Positions 10,984 through 19,970 of a stretch of 64,000 nt of DNA are shown in pieces. The stretch lies in NCBI GenBank assembly GCA_023853785.1, contig JAJIRX010000762.1, positions 1-64,000 of the forward strand. Direction: 5' to 3'. A program made the position numbers and the translations under genes. The notes under the pieces are model-generated. The model did no database searches. It saw only the letters and a program-made list of their open reading frames with translations, and was not told the DNA's origin. Every line of letters starts with the position of its first letter. Within the stretch, counting starts at the first letter, position 1. This stretch comes from Psilocybe azurescens (Eukaryota > Basidiomycota > Agaricomycetes > Agaricales > Agrocybaceae).

Positions 10984-11935
10984 ATGACAACAGAAAAGGA
11001 CGCATTCCTTGGTTCTTTGTGGCCGTCCCAGATGGACGTGCTGTTGAATGTGCGGCGTTGCAGCGATGTCGCCAGCACGTCGTACGGGGAGTGGACAACT
11101 ATACAGGTGTGTATATATATATTCCTAAAGCACACCGCTGAACTTGGTCAACTCCAAGTTACTCGAGCTACATCGCCTTTCTCTCTCTGACGCATTTAAT
11201 TCTACTATGATCTTAGGGTTGGGCAGAGCGCTGACGACCTGCGTTTCTGGAGCTACACGTATAGTCTCCAATCCATGTAAGTCTGATCACCATTGAATAG
11301 CTTTCATGCTACCATGGATGATAACAATCGTTTGTTTAGACTACTCTCAATGCTTGCCTGGTGTCGTTTCAAGCTCATCAACCGCCATGGCCACAAAGCC
11401 AAGTTCCACCCCAAGTACCACCAGCAAGCCCGCAACATCTTCTGTCCCCGCAACGTCGATGTCTGATCCGTCTCCTGCTTGCTCTGCGAGTCTCACTTCT
11501 AGGGTGACAGGAAAACTCTCACATGTCGGAATCAACATTGCCGTGTTCAACTTCGGGTGTTCGACTTTGGATGCAACTCTGATGGTGTGCGTCGCTTTCT
11601 GACCAAATGTTATTTGTGTTTCGTTGGCTAAAATGAATTTGAATTGCTCACTTAAATAGAGCTGCAATGCATCACTTTGCCAACGATGACGGATTCAACA
11701 CCTTCCGCCCGCCTGTCGTCTGGCAATTTTTTACGAACGATGTCATAATCAGCGCGATCAACCAGACGAACTTCGCTAAATATGATGACCTCGTTCAGGT
11801 GAGGGATTTTATGTCTCTGTTTGTCTATTTATCATTTATATGCTCGATAATTAGGCGTGCTTGGCTGTGAGGGCATCCTGTTGTTGACGTCCACAACTAT
11901 GCAGCGGTTCAAAAGCAAACTAAGTATCCTTATTC
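10984..11935 (+). pseudogene. truncated GH5 endoglucanase pseudogene with N-terminal CBM1 module
   Basis: Spliced reading gives a degenerate CBM1: YGEW (normally YGQC) followed by TTCVSGATRIVSNPYYSQCLPG-type sequence in which one conserved Cys is Arg. A Ser/Thr/Pro linker follows (11380-11470), then the start of a GH5 subfamily 5 catalytic domain: KLSHVGINIAVFNFGCST, HHFANDDGFNTFRPPVVWQF, NQTNFAKYDDLVQ and, after a frame break, VDVHNYA. The family normally continues to the NEP acid/base and a later nucleophile Glu; neither is present, since homology stops at about 11935. There is no signal peptide at the start used here. Loss of disulphide cysteines, a frame break and truncation together indicate a relic of a secreted cellulase. 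Confidence 0.75.
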
Positions 11936-12159
11936 GAATCAAACTGCCGGATGGACTTCTCACTTTCATTCACTGTAGATTGGGCTAGCCTCCCATCCTT
12001 CATCATTATCTAATTGCTCATCAAGGTCGCCATGGATCACAGAATGGACATGGGAAGCTGTTTTCGATTGATTCCAAACGCCGGTAATGTTTCTCTTTGC
12101 GTTCTTCTTTGCCTTACGAAAGTAATCAGTGATTTGTGGCTTAGGCAATAGGATTTTGT

Positions 12160-12430
12160 GAAAATTTTAGGGAGGAACAGCTCGATAAAATCCCACCGAA
12201 CTTTGGGATCATTCCATTCTTTGAAAAAGAAAGCGATTCCGCTATTTTTCATGATTTTACCGGTTTTTTAAGGATCCGGCCAATATTTTAGGGTGTGCAT
12301 TCCTTAATTGGCAATTTAAAATGGAACGGCTCGATAGAATGAGCTGAAAGTTGGTCGGGAAGCTCCTTAAACGGGATTCTACTGATTCCGATGGTTTTGG
12401 GGGCCATGAATAAAAGCTGATTTTTAGTTG
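12160..12430. repeat. two diverged direct repeats, transposon-like
   Basis: GGAACAGCTCGATAAAAT at about 12170 and GGAACGGCTCGATAGAAT at about 12321 start two segments that stay alignable for about 80 bp (both contain GATTC, then TTTTACCGG or TTTTGG). A short minus-strand frame just to the left (11966-12148) starts with PKPQITDYFRKAKK. I read the area as an old mobile-element remnant but cannot assign a class. Confidence 0.35.
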
Positions 12431-13052
12431 AGTTTGATTGTCCGTGACTGTAACGGCACTGGGATCGGGAACGGGATGGGAAATAACGGATCACAGCGCC
12501 CGGCGGTGCCTGCGCACGCGTCCGATCTTGACGCGCATTACTGGAAGAACATGTTTATTGAGCTGGGATTCGGGATACCGTCGAACGGAACAGCAGCACC
12601 AACCCCAGCAACATCATCCTCAGCAACATCAGCACCAGCACCAACATGAACATAAACAGCATCAGCAGCGCCATCAACAACAGCAAAACTCGACGCTGGC
12701 GTGTCGCTGAGCGCGACTGTCACAGTGCGTATAGATGATTTATCGTGTTCTTTTATATGACGTGTTTTTAATCTATTTCCCTCTTTTTTCGGTATAGATC
12801 GCCCTAGGTGATGAAGCACCTTAGCCTGCCGCTCGCTGGATGCGATACGCCATCGTTCGCTCGCGGCGGCTCTCGGTGCTCATTCAGTCAAACGTGCGAC
12901 TGCTGTATATTCTGTGCGGATGGGAGATCAAGCTGGCGAAAGAATGCGCGGGTGGCGACGAGCGCAAGCTGAAGAAAGAGGTGGTTAGGACTCTGACTTG
13001 GCCTTATCTCTCCAAGGAAGTCCGTGCTCAGAATGAAAAGTTTTTGCATTGA
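12428..13052 (+). CDS. uncharacterised two-exon gene or gene fragment
   Basis: A frame containing YWKNMFIELGFG runs into a His/Gln- or Ala/Thr/Pro-rich low-complexity stretch (12590-12710, both frames open). An intron is plausible at about 12727-12798 (GTGCGT to TATAG). The last exon (12840-13052) reads WEIKLAKECAGGDERKLKK and LTWPYLSKEVRAQNEKFLH to a stop. The terminal exon has good coding character (charged helices), but I do not recognise the family. The correct frame of the first exon is uncertain because of the low-complexity tract. Confidence 0.35.
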
Positions 13053-13176
13053 ATGATCATAGCTTGCATATTTCTTCCCCCTTTGGTCAAACTGGATCTA
13101 TATGTGTGTGCTTCACCGCACTGTTTTATGTTACATATCATGTCGATCAAACCATACCCTTCCCATACCCTTCTCG

Positions 13177-13742
13177 TCACATTTCATCGTCTTTTAAGTG
13201 GCCATACAGCGCCTTATATCTCCATCTTCTCCTCCTCATTCGACTCTTCGTCACAGTCCCCCTATCCCTCCCCTTATCGCCCGAGCTACCGTCTCTCACG
13301 TCCTCCATAGCCTCTCCCGCTTCGTTGAAGGCTCCCGACGCTTCCTCGTTATCGATATCCATCTCCTCGTCCGACCGAGTGGCTGCATCCTTGGAGTTGA
13401 GATCTTCGGCGGGGAATAACTAACGTGAGCCGCGCTGGAAACTTGACGGCTAGCACAGCGACGACTCACCGAGGAGGGCCAACGCCTTCGTTATTGCATC
13501 GGTCGCGTCATCTCTCCCCTCTCGCTGGATTGTCGAGACTGCCGAACGGGTATGAGGCCATGACCGTCGAATGAGTCGATAGCGACATTTCCTTACCTTC
13601 TCGACCGCATTCATCGCAGTCTCGAAGTCGCGCGTAGACGTGCATCTCTACGTCTGGGCATCATTAGGTTAGTTTGATGAGCTATTTTCTTAGATATACA
13701 ACGACACTTACCTTGCTCTGTAGAAGAATTAGCGCCAGACAT
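13177..13742 (-). CDS. small acidic protein of unknown function, four exons
   Basis: The start is at 13742 (MSGANSSTEQDVEMHVYARL), with exons joined by three 50-70 bp introns with GT-AG ends. The last exon encodes DLNSKDAATRSDEEMDIDNE, an acidic middle, and a basic C-terminus (KSRMRRRRWRYKALYGHLK) ending at 13177. All junctions keep the frame, so it looks intact at about 140 residues. There is no signal peptide or membrane segment. The acidic-then-basic layout would suit a nuclear protein, but that is inference. It overlaps several plus-strand shadow frames. Confidence 0.55.
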
Positions 13743-14489
13743 TGATATTCGGTATTCGGTGTGAGTGCGTAGCGAGGATGTACTCGATGTGACGGATGAT
13801 GGTGAAAAAGTTGATAGTGGGATTTGTGCCCGGTTTCTTCACGCGCGCTTAAGTATCGATTCACTTTGGTGTTGTCGTTTACAAATGGTTAACTAAATAG
13901 ATCTTTGCACTCTGTAGTCAGTAAAATACGCGTCTTTATCGCGTCAAATGGATTAAATTGAATGAACCGCGAGTCGATAATAAAGTACATTCAATTGTTT
14001 AAATGTCGTGTGCGAAGTCGCCGTCAGCGCTCGAAATGCGAATTCTTCGCGCACTCATCGACTCGCTGAGCGAGTCGAATACTGTATGTTTCGATGTAAG
14101 GTCGACATACAGTAATTACATACATAAATTCTGTTTGTTTTACTAACAGAAGTTCTGTTCTTTAACTGTAAGTTCTATTTACACAAGTCATATTTGTATA
14201 ACATACAGCAATTATATACACCATATCTGTATGTTTTACATACAGCTATTATATACAGCTATTCTGTATCTTTGACAAACAGCCAAAGAAAAGAAGTCAT
14301 GTTTATTCAGGTGTTTTATTTACTTACAGCTTAGAAACAGAAACGGTGTTTGTTCAAAATACAGCTACCGAACAGAATATATGTTTGATATCTGTATTAT
14401 TTCTAAACATAAATACTATATGTCATACTTACATCAATTCTTACATAAGTCATGTATATAAATCGCTGTATGTCAGACATACAGCGGTC
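13743..14489. repeat. intergenic region with a cluster of perfect palindromes
   Basis: CGACTCGCTGAGCGAGTCG at 14059-14077 is a perfect inverted repeat (9 bp arms). CTGTATGT and ACATACAG arms flank TTT at 14227-14245. CGCTGTATGT and ACATACAGCG arms flank CAG at 14464-14486. ACTGTATGT at about 14081 faces ACATACAGT at about 14111. Between these the AT-rich sequence keeps reusing TGTATGT, ACATACA and TATACAGC. No gene is supported. Confidence 0.6.
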
Positions 14490-14550
14490 GGCGCCAGCAG
14501 TGAGTACAGCTTGGGTTTGAGAGGGGTCGCACCGGTATACGGAGCGTAAG
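14490..14550 (-). mobile_element. short LINE reverse-transcriptase fragment
   Basis: The minus strand reads YAPYTGATPLKPKLY. The same segment recurs inside the LINE piece at about 19640-19685. It is an isolated scrap about 55 bp long that extends neither way. The following 14551-14941 is AT-rich with no recognisable gene or repeat. Confidence 0.55.
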
Positions 14551-14941
14551 GACCAAATAGTTGTAGATGATCAAATGCTGATGACAATGGTGATATATGA
14601 TGCTGTGCAGTGCTGTGTGTACTAGGATGGATAGGAATGATGTCCAAGAATAATCTGTGCATAGCCTTGAGGTTCGAAATAGATAGACGATTGAATCATT
14701 GATAGGGAATGTAACTGATCAAATGGTTGAAGTGGAGATTGAAAGTTGGAATGGAGCTTGAAGTGGACTGTGAATGGGCTTTGACGTTGAATATTGAGGG
14801 ATGTGCTTCAGATAAAAATGCAAAATAATAACCCTGGCTTCTGCATGCAATGGGAGTCAAGACAGACGCTCTAAGCTTATAGATAAATCTCATATCCAAT
14901 CAAAATTGGTGTATGACAACGCATCAACATCTTAAGATGAG

Positions 14942-17121
14942 ACCACTCTGTGGCTGTCTGTGAGGCTCTTCAGACTTGGTTCACTCATAAGGATAGCCAG
15001 TCAATCACCTTTGTGTACGTCCCCTTCGCGATTGCAGTGGGACTTGCATTACAAGGCACACGAGTACGCAACCACACTCAAAGTCGTACTGGGCCCACGC
15101 CCAGCTACATCATTGACAGCCTGCACATGCAGGCTGCCCTGTCTTGAGGAGCTTCTTGGAATATCATGTTCCAGGACCCTGAATATTGAGGCCAGAATTT
15201 TCTCCACCTCAAGACCATTGACGGGGCGGTTGCTCAGCCTGGGGGTAAAGATAACCTCTGGGTTCATTTTGCGAACATGAGCTCTCCTCAGCTCTACGCA
15301 TGCATGTGTAGGTGTATTCTGAATCATGCGTCCATTGGGAGTGGTAGTGACAAACATTTTCATATTATAGGGATCTATCCACAGATGTGATTTGAATAGG
15401 CCTAAGGGTAATGAGATGCATTTCATTGTTTCATAACAAGCCTAGCCTGACTATCATTACCAGTGGGCATTTCATTTCTTTCAATCCAAGTCTGGCTATT
15501 ATTGTGGCCATTTCATTTCTTTCCAACCTGGCCTGGCTATCATCAGGAATTTCATTATCTATGGAACTCATTACTTTGGGACTATTATTATATTTCATAA
15601 TTTCTGAGTATTTCATTAACATTGTAATATCATAACTTCTTGAATTGTAATGCTGAGGATTTCATAATCTTCTAGGATTATCTTATCCCCATGGGGATAT
15701 TACAAATTTGAAAAACTTTCATAAACTAAAGGTGAAGGTATCTCATTACTTCTATATATTTCATTCATTTATTTGGCTATCATAACTTAGAGAATTTAAT
15801 GTGATAGAATCTGCATTGCTATATATAGTAACAAAAACATATATTTGAGCATTTCCTTATGTCACCACCCCAGGTGGATGGGATCAGGTGATATCTTATA
15901 TAATGTTTTGATTTGAGGCCATAATTTGAAAAGAGCTAAGGTATATTTATTAAATAGAGGCAACTAACAGAATACGTATGTGTTATGTAATCTTATATAA
16001 TAAATTCCCATCTGCATTGGAATATATTGGTATTTATCCTGGGATAATGAAATAGGGCACAAGGAAATGAAATGCCTGTTTGTATTGAAAAAAACGAAAG
16101 GCCACAATAACGATAGCCAGACTTGGATTGAAAGAAATGAAAAGCCCACTGGTAATGATAGTCAGGCTAGGCTTGTTATGAAACAATGAAATGCATCTCA
16201 TTACCCTTAGGCCCTATTCAAATCACATCTGTGGATAGGTCCCTAAAATATGAAAACTGCTGGTCACTACTATTGCCATCGGTCTTACTATTCCTGGTTC
16301 AATCTTAATGACAGTGAAATGTTGTGTCCATGTGGGTGTCCTTGGGAAACCCGCACGCATATCCTCACCTGCAAAAGGACTTATTGTCCTCCCAGGGCTT
16401 GCAAGCTTAGGCAGCCGACTATGTTGTACTACCTTCACTCATTTTTGGAGATGAACCCAAAAGTGTTCACCTTCCGCTCGGCTCCCCCTTGCGGGCATCG
16501 GTTGACAACTGACATTGGGTATTGTGGGGGAGTCCTCATTTGGTGGTCTTGATGGGCATGGGCCAATTATCCACCTGGCTTGCGGTTGTTTGAGAATTCC
16601 TGGGGAAGGGCCGTTTTGGCGGGACTTGGCTCGCTACTGGTTTCAGTGTTTGACTCACCTACCCCGCTCAGGACCTAGGCCGCTACGAACAGCATTGAGT
16701 ATGTGGGAACTAGAGAGAGCTGGTACCGCTAGTCTTGGCTGCTGGACTTGGGCGCCCCCCGCCCCTTGTTAGTTATTTCCTGCTGGTGCTGCATCTGCTT
16801 CACCCCAGGCTTCCTAAGGCCGGGGTCACTCCTGGTCTATATCCCGCGAGGTTGTTCTTTGTAGATAAGTTTTGTTTGTGTTTCTTACTCTGCATCGAGG
16901 TTGGCGTTATATCCCCACAGTAGTTACCCTGTTGTGTGTTCAGCACGATCATTTATTGTAGGCTTCAGTGTTTCCAACAGACTCTTAGTAGTTTTGGCAA
17001 ACAGTTTCTTAGTGGTTACCTGGTCAGGCATTTGTACTTAGCAACTGGACTGCTTTCGCACACCGGTATACAAATTAATGATTTTTAAAAAAATTAAATT
17101 AAAAAAAAGAAAAAAAAAAAT
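14942..17121 (+). mobile_element. LINE fragment 1: RNase H end, cysteine motif, 3' UTR and A-tail
   Basis: Frames read EALQTWFTHKDSQSITFVYV (RNase H region), then an LYACMCRCILNHA segment, and after a 937 bp insertion NLNDSEMLCPCGCPWETRTH plus FLEMNPKVFTF. This is the terminal cysteine-rich domain of Tad/I-type fungal LINEs. A non-coding 3' part follows, ending in an A-rich tail at about 17078-17121. The copy is 5'-truncated (it starts in the RNase H domain) and has stops and frame breaks. The homologous segment in opposite orientation is at 18195-18690. The tail abuts Copia gag sequence at 17122, so the LINE probably inserted into that element. Confidence 0.8.
15339..16275. mobile_element. 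937 bp fold-back / MITE-like element inside LINE fragment 1
   Basis: About 15341-15515 and 16095-16275 are long terminal inverted repeats of roughly 170 bp. The left arm contains TCCACAGATGTGATTTGAAT, and the right arm has its reverse complement. The element splits the LINE reading just before the YYS-FNLND motif. CCATTGG (15332-15338) and CCATCGG (16276-16282) flank it as a 7 bp target duplication with one mismatch. The interior is AT-rich and has no transposase, so the element is non-autonomous. TSD length and foldable arms would suit a hAT-related or Mutator-like element; the class is inference. Confidence 0.8.
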
Positions 17122-17175
17122 TCTCCTCAACAGCCAGATAGATGTAGCCAGCTGCCTTGTCTGATTTGGTGTTCC

Positions 17176-17549
17176 TGTTAAAGCAGGCGAGCTTGGGAAC
17201 ATGTGAGACACTTGGTGACCAAGTTATAGAACTATGGACACAGGGACAAGCGAGCTATAAGCCGTCGAAGTCCTAAGTGAGTAACTGGATATATTAGACA
17301 TAAGACCTAACTACTTGCCTGAAGTCCTAAGTGAGTAACTGGGGACTTCTGGCACTGAACTACAAGTCTTTATATACTATGTGGTACAGATCTAAACTCA
17401 AAAGGAAGTTGATAAACATCATATAGATGATAAGAATCAAGATAAAGATCTGGAGCATCAAATAGATAAAGATCAACAATGCTGATGTAATCATGATAAA
17501 GATCAGATCACGTGATCTGTAGGTGGGAGTATGAAATGCAGTTTTAACA
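17176..17549. mobile_element. 374 bp solo LTR inserted in Copia gag, 5 bp TSD
   Basis: The LTR runs TGTTA (17176) to TAACA (17549) and is directly flanked by GTTCC on both sides (17171-17175 and 17550-17554). Joining the flanks restores an uninterrupted gag frame. It is related to the 252 bp LTR at 17943-18194: both carry two copies of GAAGTC-(T/G)AAGTGAGTAACT about 50 bp apart. It is longer by about 120 bp of AT-rich sequence. This is the footprint of LTR-LTR recombination after a full insertion. Confidence 0.85.
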
Positions 17550-17942
17550 GTTCCAAGCGTAAAGTGCGGCCTCCTCAGTGTTCTTGGATGGTGAGGACTG
17601 CCTGGGGGCATTGGATTGGCTGGAAACAATGCGCCAAACACCCTGGGCACAAAGCCAAGCTTGCATTTCACCATACCAAGATGGGTAGTTGGAAGCATTC
17701 AGTTTCGCAAAATTGGGCAGGGATGAAGAAGACATGATTGTGCGAGATGAGAGTGATGTGACGTGGTGGTAGTGAGCAGAGACATGCGGGAACATGTGCA
17801 GAACATTGTGACGTGATGAGGTGGCAGTATGAGCACGGGTGTGGCCAGTGCAAGCAAAAACACCGAAGAGTGTGGAAATGAAAAGTTGAGACTTTTGGTT
17901 GAAATTGCGTTTAAAGCGCGAATGTGGGCAGGGCCCATAACC

Positions 17943-18194
17943 TGTTAAAGGTGGCAAGTTCAGAAACGTGCAAGACACCTGTGGTCCGAGTTTTGTGGTC
18001 ACACTGTATCAGACAGAGTGGCAATGAGGGCCTGAAGTCCGAAGTGAGTAACTGAGTGTATTGAGACTGAACAAAGCTATCTACTTGCCTGAAGTCTGAA
18101 GTGAGTAACTAAGGAGTTCAAGCGGTGTACTACAGCTACATAGGTGTCTGTCATGTGATCCCATCAGTCTGAGTCTGAAATATCAATTCTAACA
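17943..18194 (-). repeat. 5' LTR of the Copia fragment
   Basis: The 252 bp repeat has TGTTA/TAACA ends and contains the tandem GAAGTC-GAAGTGAGTAACT motif twice (about 18030 and 18090). It adjoins gag on its left. On its right it interrupts the LINE cysteine motif (CPCGCV at about 18195-18215). Confidence 0.75.
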
Positions 18195-19807
18195 CACCCA
18201 CACGGGCACGATGTTTGACCATCGTTAAGATTAAATCGGGAATAGTACAACCCAATGGGGCGACATGATTCAGAATACACCTACACATGTGTGCGTAAAG
18301 CTGCAGAGAGCTCATGTTCACAAAGTGAACCCAGGGGTTGTCTTTACCCCCAGGTTGAGCAACTGCCCGTCGACAGTTTTGAGGTGGAGGATGTTCTGAC
18401 CTCGATATTAGGGGTCCTGGAACATGACATTCCAGGAAGTGCCACAAGAGAGGGCAGCCTGCATATGCAGGCTATCAAATGATGTAGCTGGGCATGGGCC
18501 CAATGTGACTTTGAGTTTGGTTGTGTACTCGTGTGCTTTGTAATGCAAGTCCCACTGCAGGGGACGTACACAAAGGTAATTGACTGGCCATTTTTACAGG
18601 TGAACCAAGTCTGAAGGGCCTCACAGACAGCCACTGAGTGGCTCTGTCCAGAGTGGATGGAAGGGTCGATAGCTCAATGGGCAGAGGCCATTGAGTCCAT
18701 GAATATGAAAATGTCCATGCAATCGTCATGCAAAGTCGCATCGACGATTGCAGAATGAATGGCATATAGCTCCACATCAGGCACAGTGACTTTGCCTGCG
18801 ACATGCCGAAGCGTGCCAATGCTCTGCTCCGCCGCTGAACAGACTGGAGGCCACAATGGCTTGATACCATCCTGAGAGGGGCAGACTCACATCTGTCCCT
18901 GCATAATATGTCCCAATATTCTCTGAGATCTTGTCCCAGAGCTTATCGAGATGTTTGGTGTGCTGCTTCAATTCCTTGTCAGCGTCAGCCGTGAGAAATC
19001 TTGCAGTCATCGAAATGGACTTGGTCTGCAAAGCAGTCCATTAGTCGAACAACCAGTCTGGAGAGCGGGTTCATCGGGAGTAGGGTCTCCGTTAGAGCAA
19101 GAACATTAGTGTCAGACTCGAAGAGAGTCCTGCTAGTGCGGAAGATTTCCGGTTCAGACATAGTCTGAATCGAAAGAGAGGGATGCGGCAGCGATAGTGC
19201 AGCAGTTGAAGCGAGAGAGGAAAGCTCTCACAGGATGTGTCAGGGTCAGGGTGGCAAACCAATAATCAGCTTGCTCAGATAGATGACAAAGAAGAAGATT
19301 GATGGGGGATGCGCACTAGGGCCTCCACACCACCAGTCGGAGATGTGCGAATGCACCAGTAATCCACAATGCAGCGATCCGGCTGCATTACAGAGAGATG
19401 ATGGAGGGCGCCTTTGCAACGAGCAGCTGCAAAGTACCAAAGATGAAAGCTGTACATAACTATAGGAAGTACGCAGGTGTGATAGAGGACACGCTTCTGG
19501 ACAGGGCGCAGACCTCGAGTGGAGTTCAACTGCCAAGCATCATCATTGCCTTAACAGTCGACAAAGCCTTGGTGGAGTAGTATCGGACATGCTCAGTAAA
19601 AGTGAGCTTGCGATCAAAGTAAAAGCCCAAGTACTGCCAATACAGCTTGGGTTTGAGGGGGGTTGCACCGGTATACGGAGCATAGCCCAGATCAACAGGG
19701 GATTGTCTTTGGAGTGCGACCGGTAGAAGTGGAGCATGTCAAGAAATATCATCAGGTACGAGTGCATTCTTTCGCGCACCAATCCTCCCTAACCAGCAGT
19801 TGTTAGG
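18195..19807 (-). mobile_element. LINE fragment 2: RT thumb, RNase H and cysteine motif (minus strand)
   Basis: Read on the minus strand from 19807: HFYRSHSKDNPLLI, YAPYTGATPLKPKLY, then a LGFYFDRKLTFTEHV region, STRGLRPVQKRVLYHTCVLP and TSPTGGVEA. These are the late RT/thumb motifs of Tad/I-clade LINEs. RNase H follows (PDVELYAIHSAIVDAT, IFIFMDSMASAH) and then KDNPWVHFVNMSSLQLYAHM with the CPCGC motif. The catalytic RT palm (F/Y-x-DD) is absent. Several stops and frame changes show that it is dead. Its upstream end abuts, head to head, the endonuclease start of LINE fragment 3 at 19809. Confidence 0.8.
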
Positions 19808-19970
19808 ATGAGTCAAACTGTCCAGGACCTCCCAGTTAGAATTTTGAGTTTCAATTGTGCAAAGTCCAGTCTAAGCGTAGAAACTATACTTGAACATTTT
19901 GTATTAGCATACAATATTGTTTTTATCCAAGAACCTTCCTGGAGGTTTGTACGCACCGCACCGTCTACTT

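Larger units (their letters stand above)
17122..18194 (-). mobile_element. Copia fragment: 5' LTR plus start of gag, with a solo LTR nested in gag
   Basis: Read on the minus strand: LTR 18194 to 17943 (TGTTA to TAACA), then GGTTATGGGCCC immediately downstream as a plausible primer-binding site, then gag starting at 17747 (MSSSSLPNFAKLNASNYPSW). Gag continues as WYGEMQAWLCAQGVWRIV to AALYAWN at 17550, is interrupted by the solo LTR 17176-17549, and resumes as TKSDKAAGYIYLAVEEN to 17122. There it meets the A-tail of LINE fragment 1. The gag motifs (LN-SNYPSW, WRIV, W-K-DKA-GYI) are typical of Ty1/Copia. Pol and the 3' LTR are missing. The element itself sits in LINE fragment 2. Confidence 0.8.

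Noticed and set aside
11966..12148. Minus-strand frame with QITDYF, resembling a PCNA-binding peptide
   Set aside because: Only 60 codons, no partner domain, and located in repeat remnants; a six-residue match is not evidence of function.
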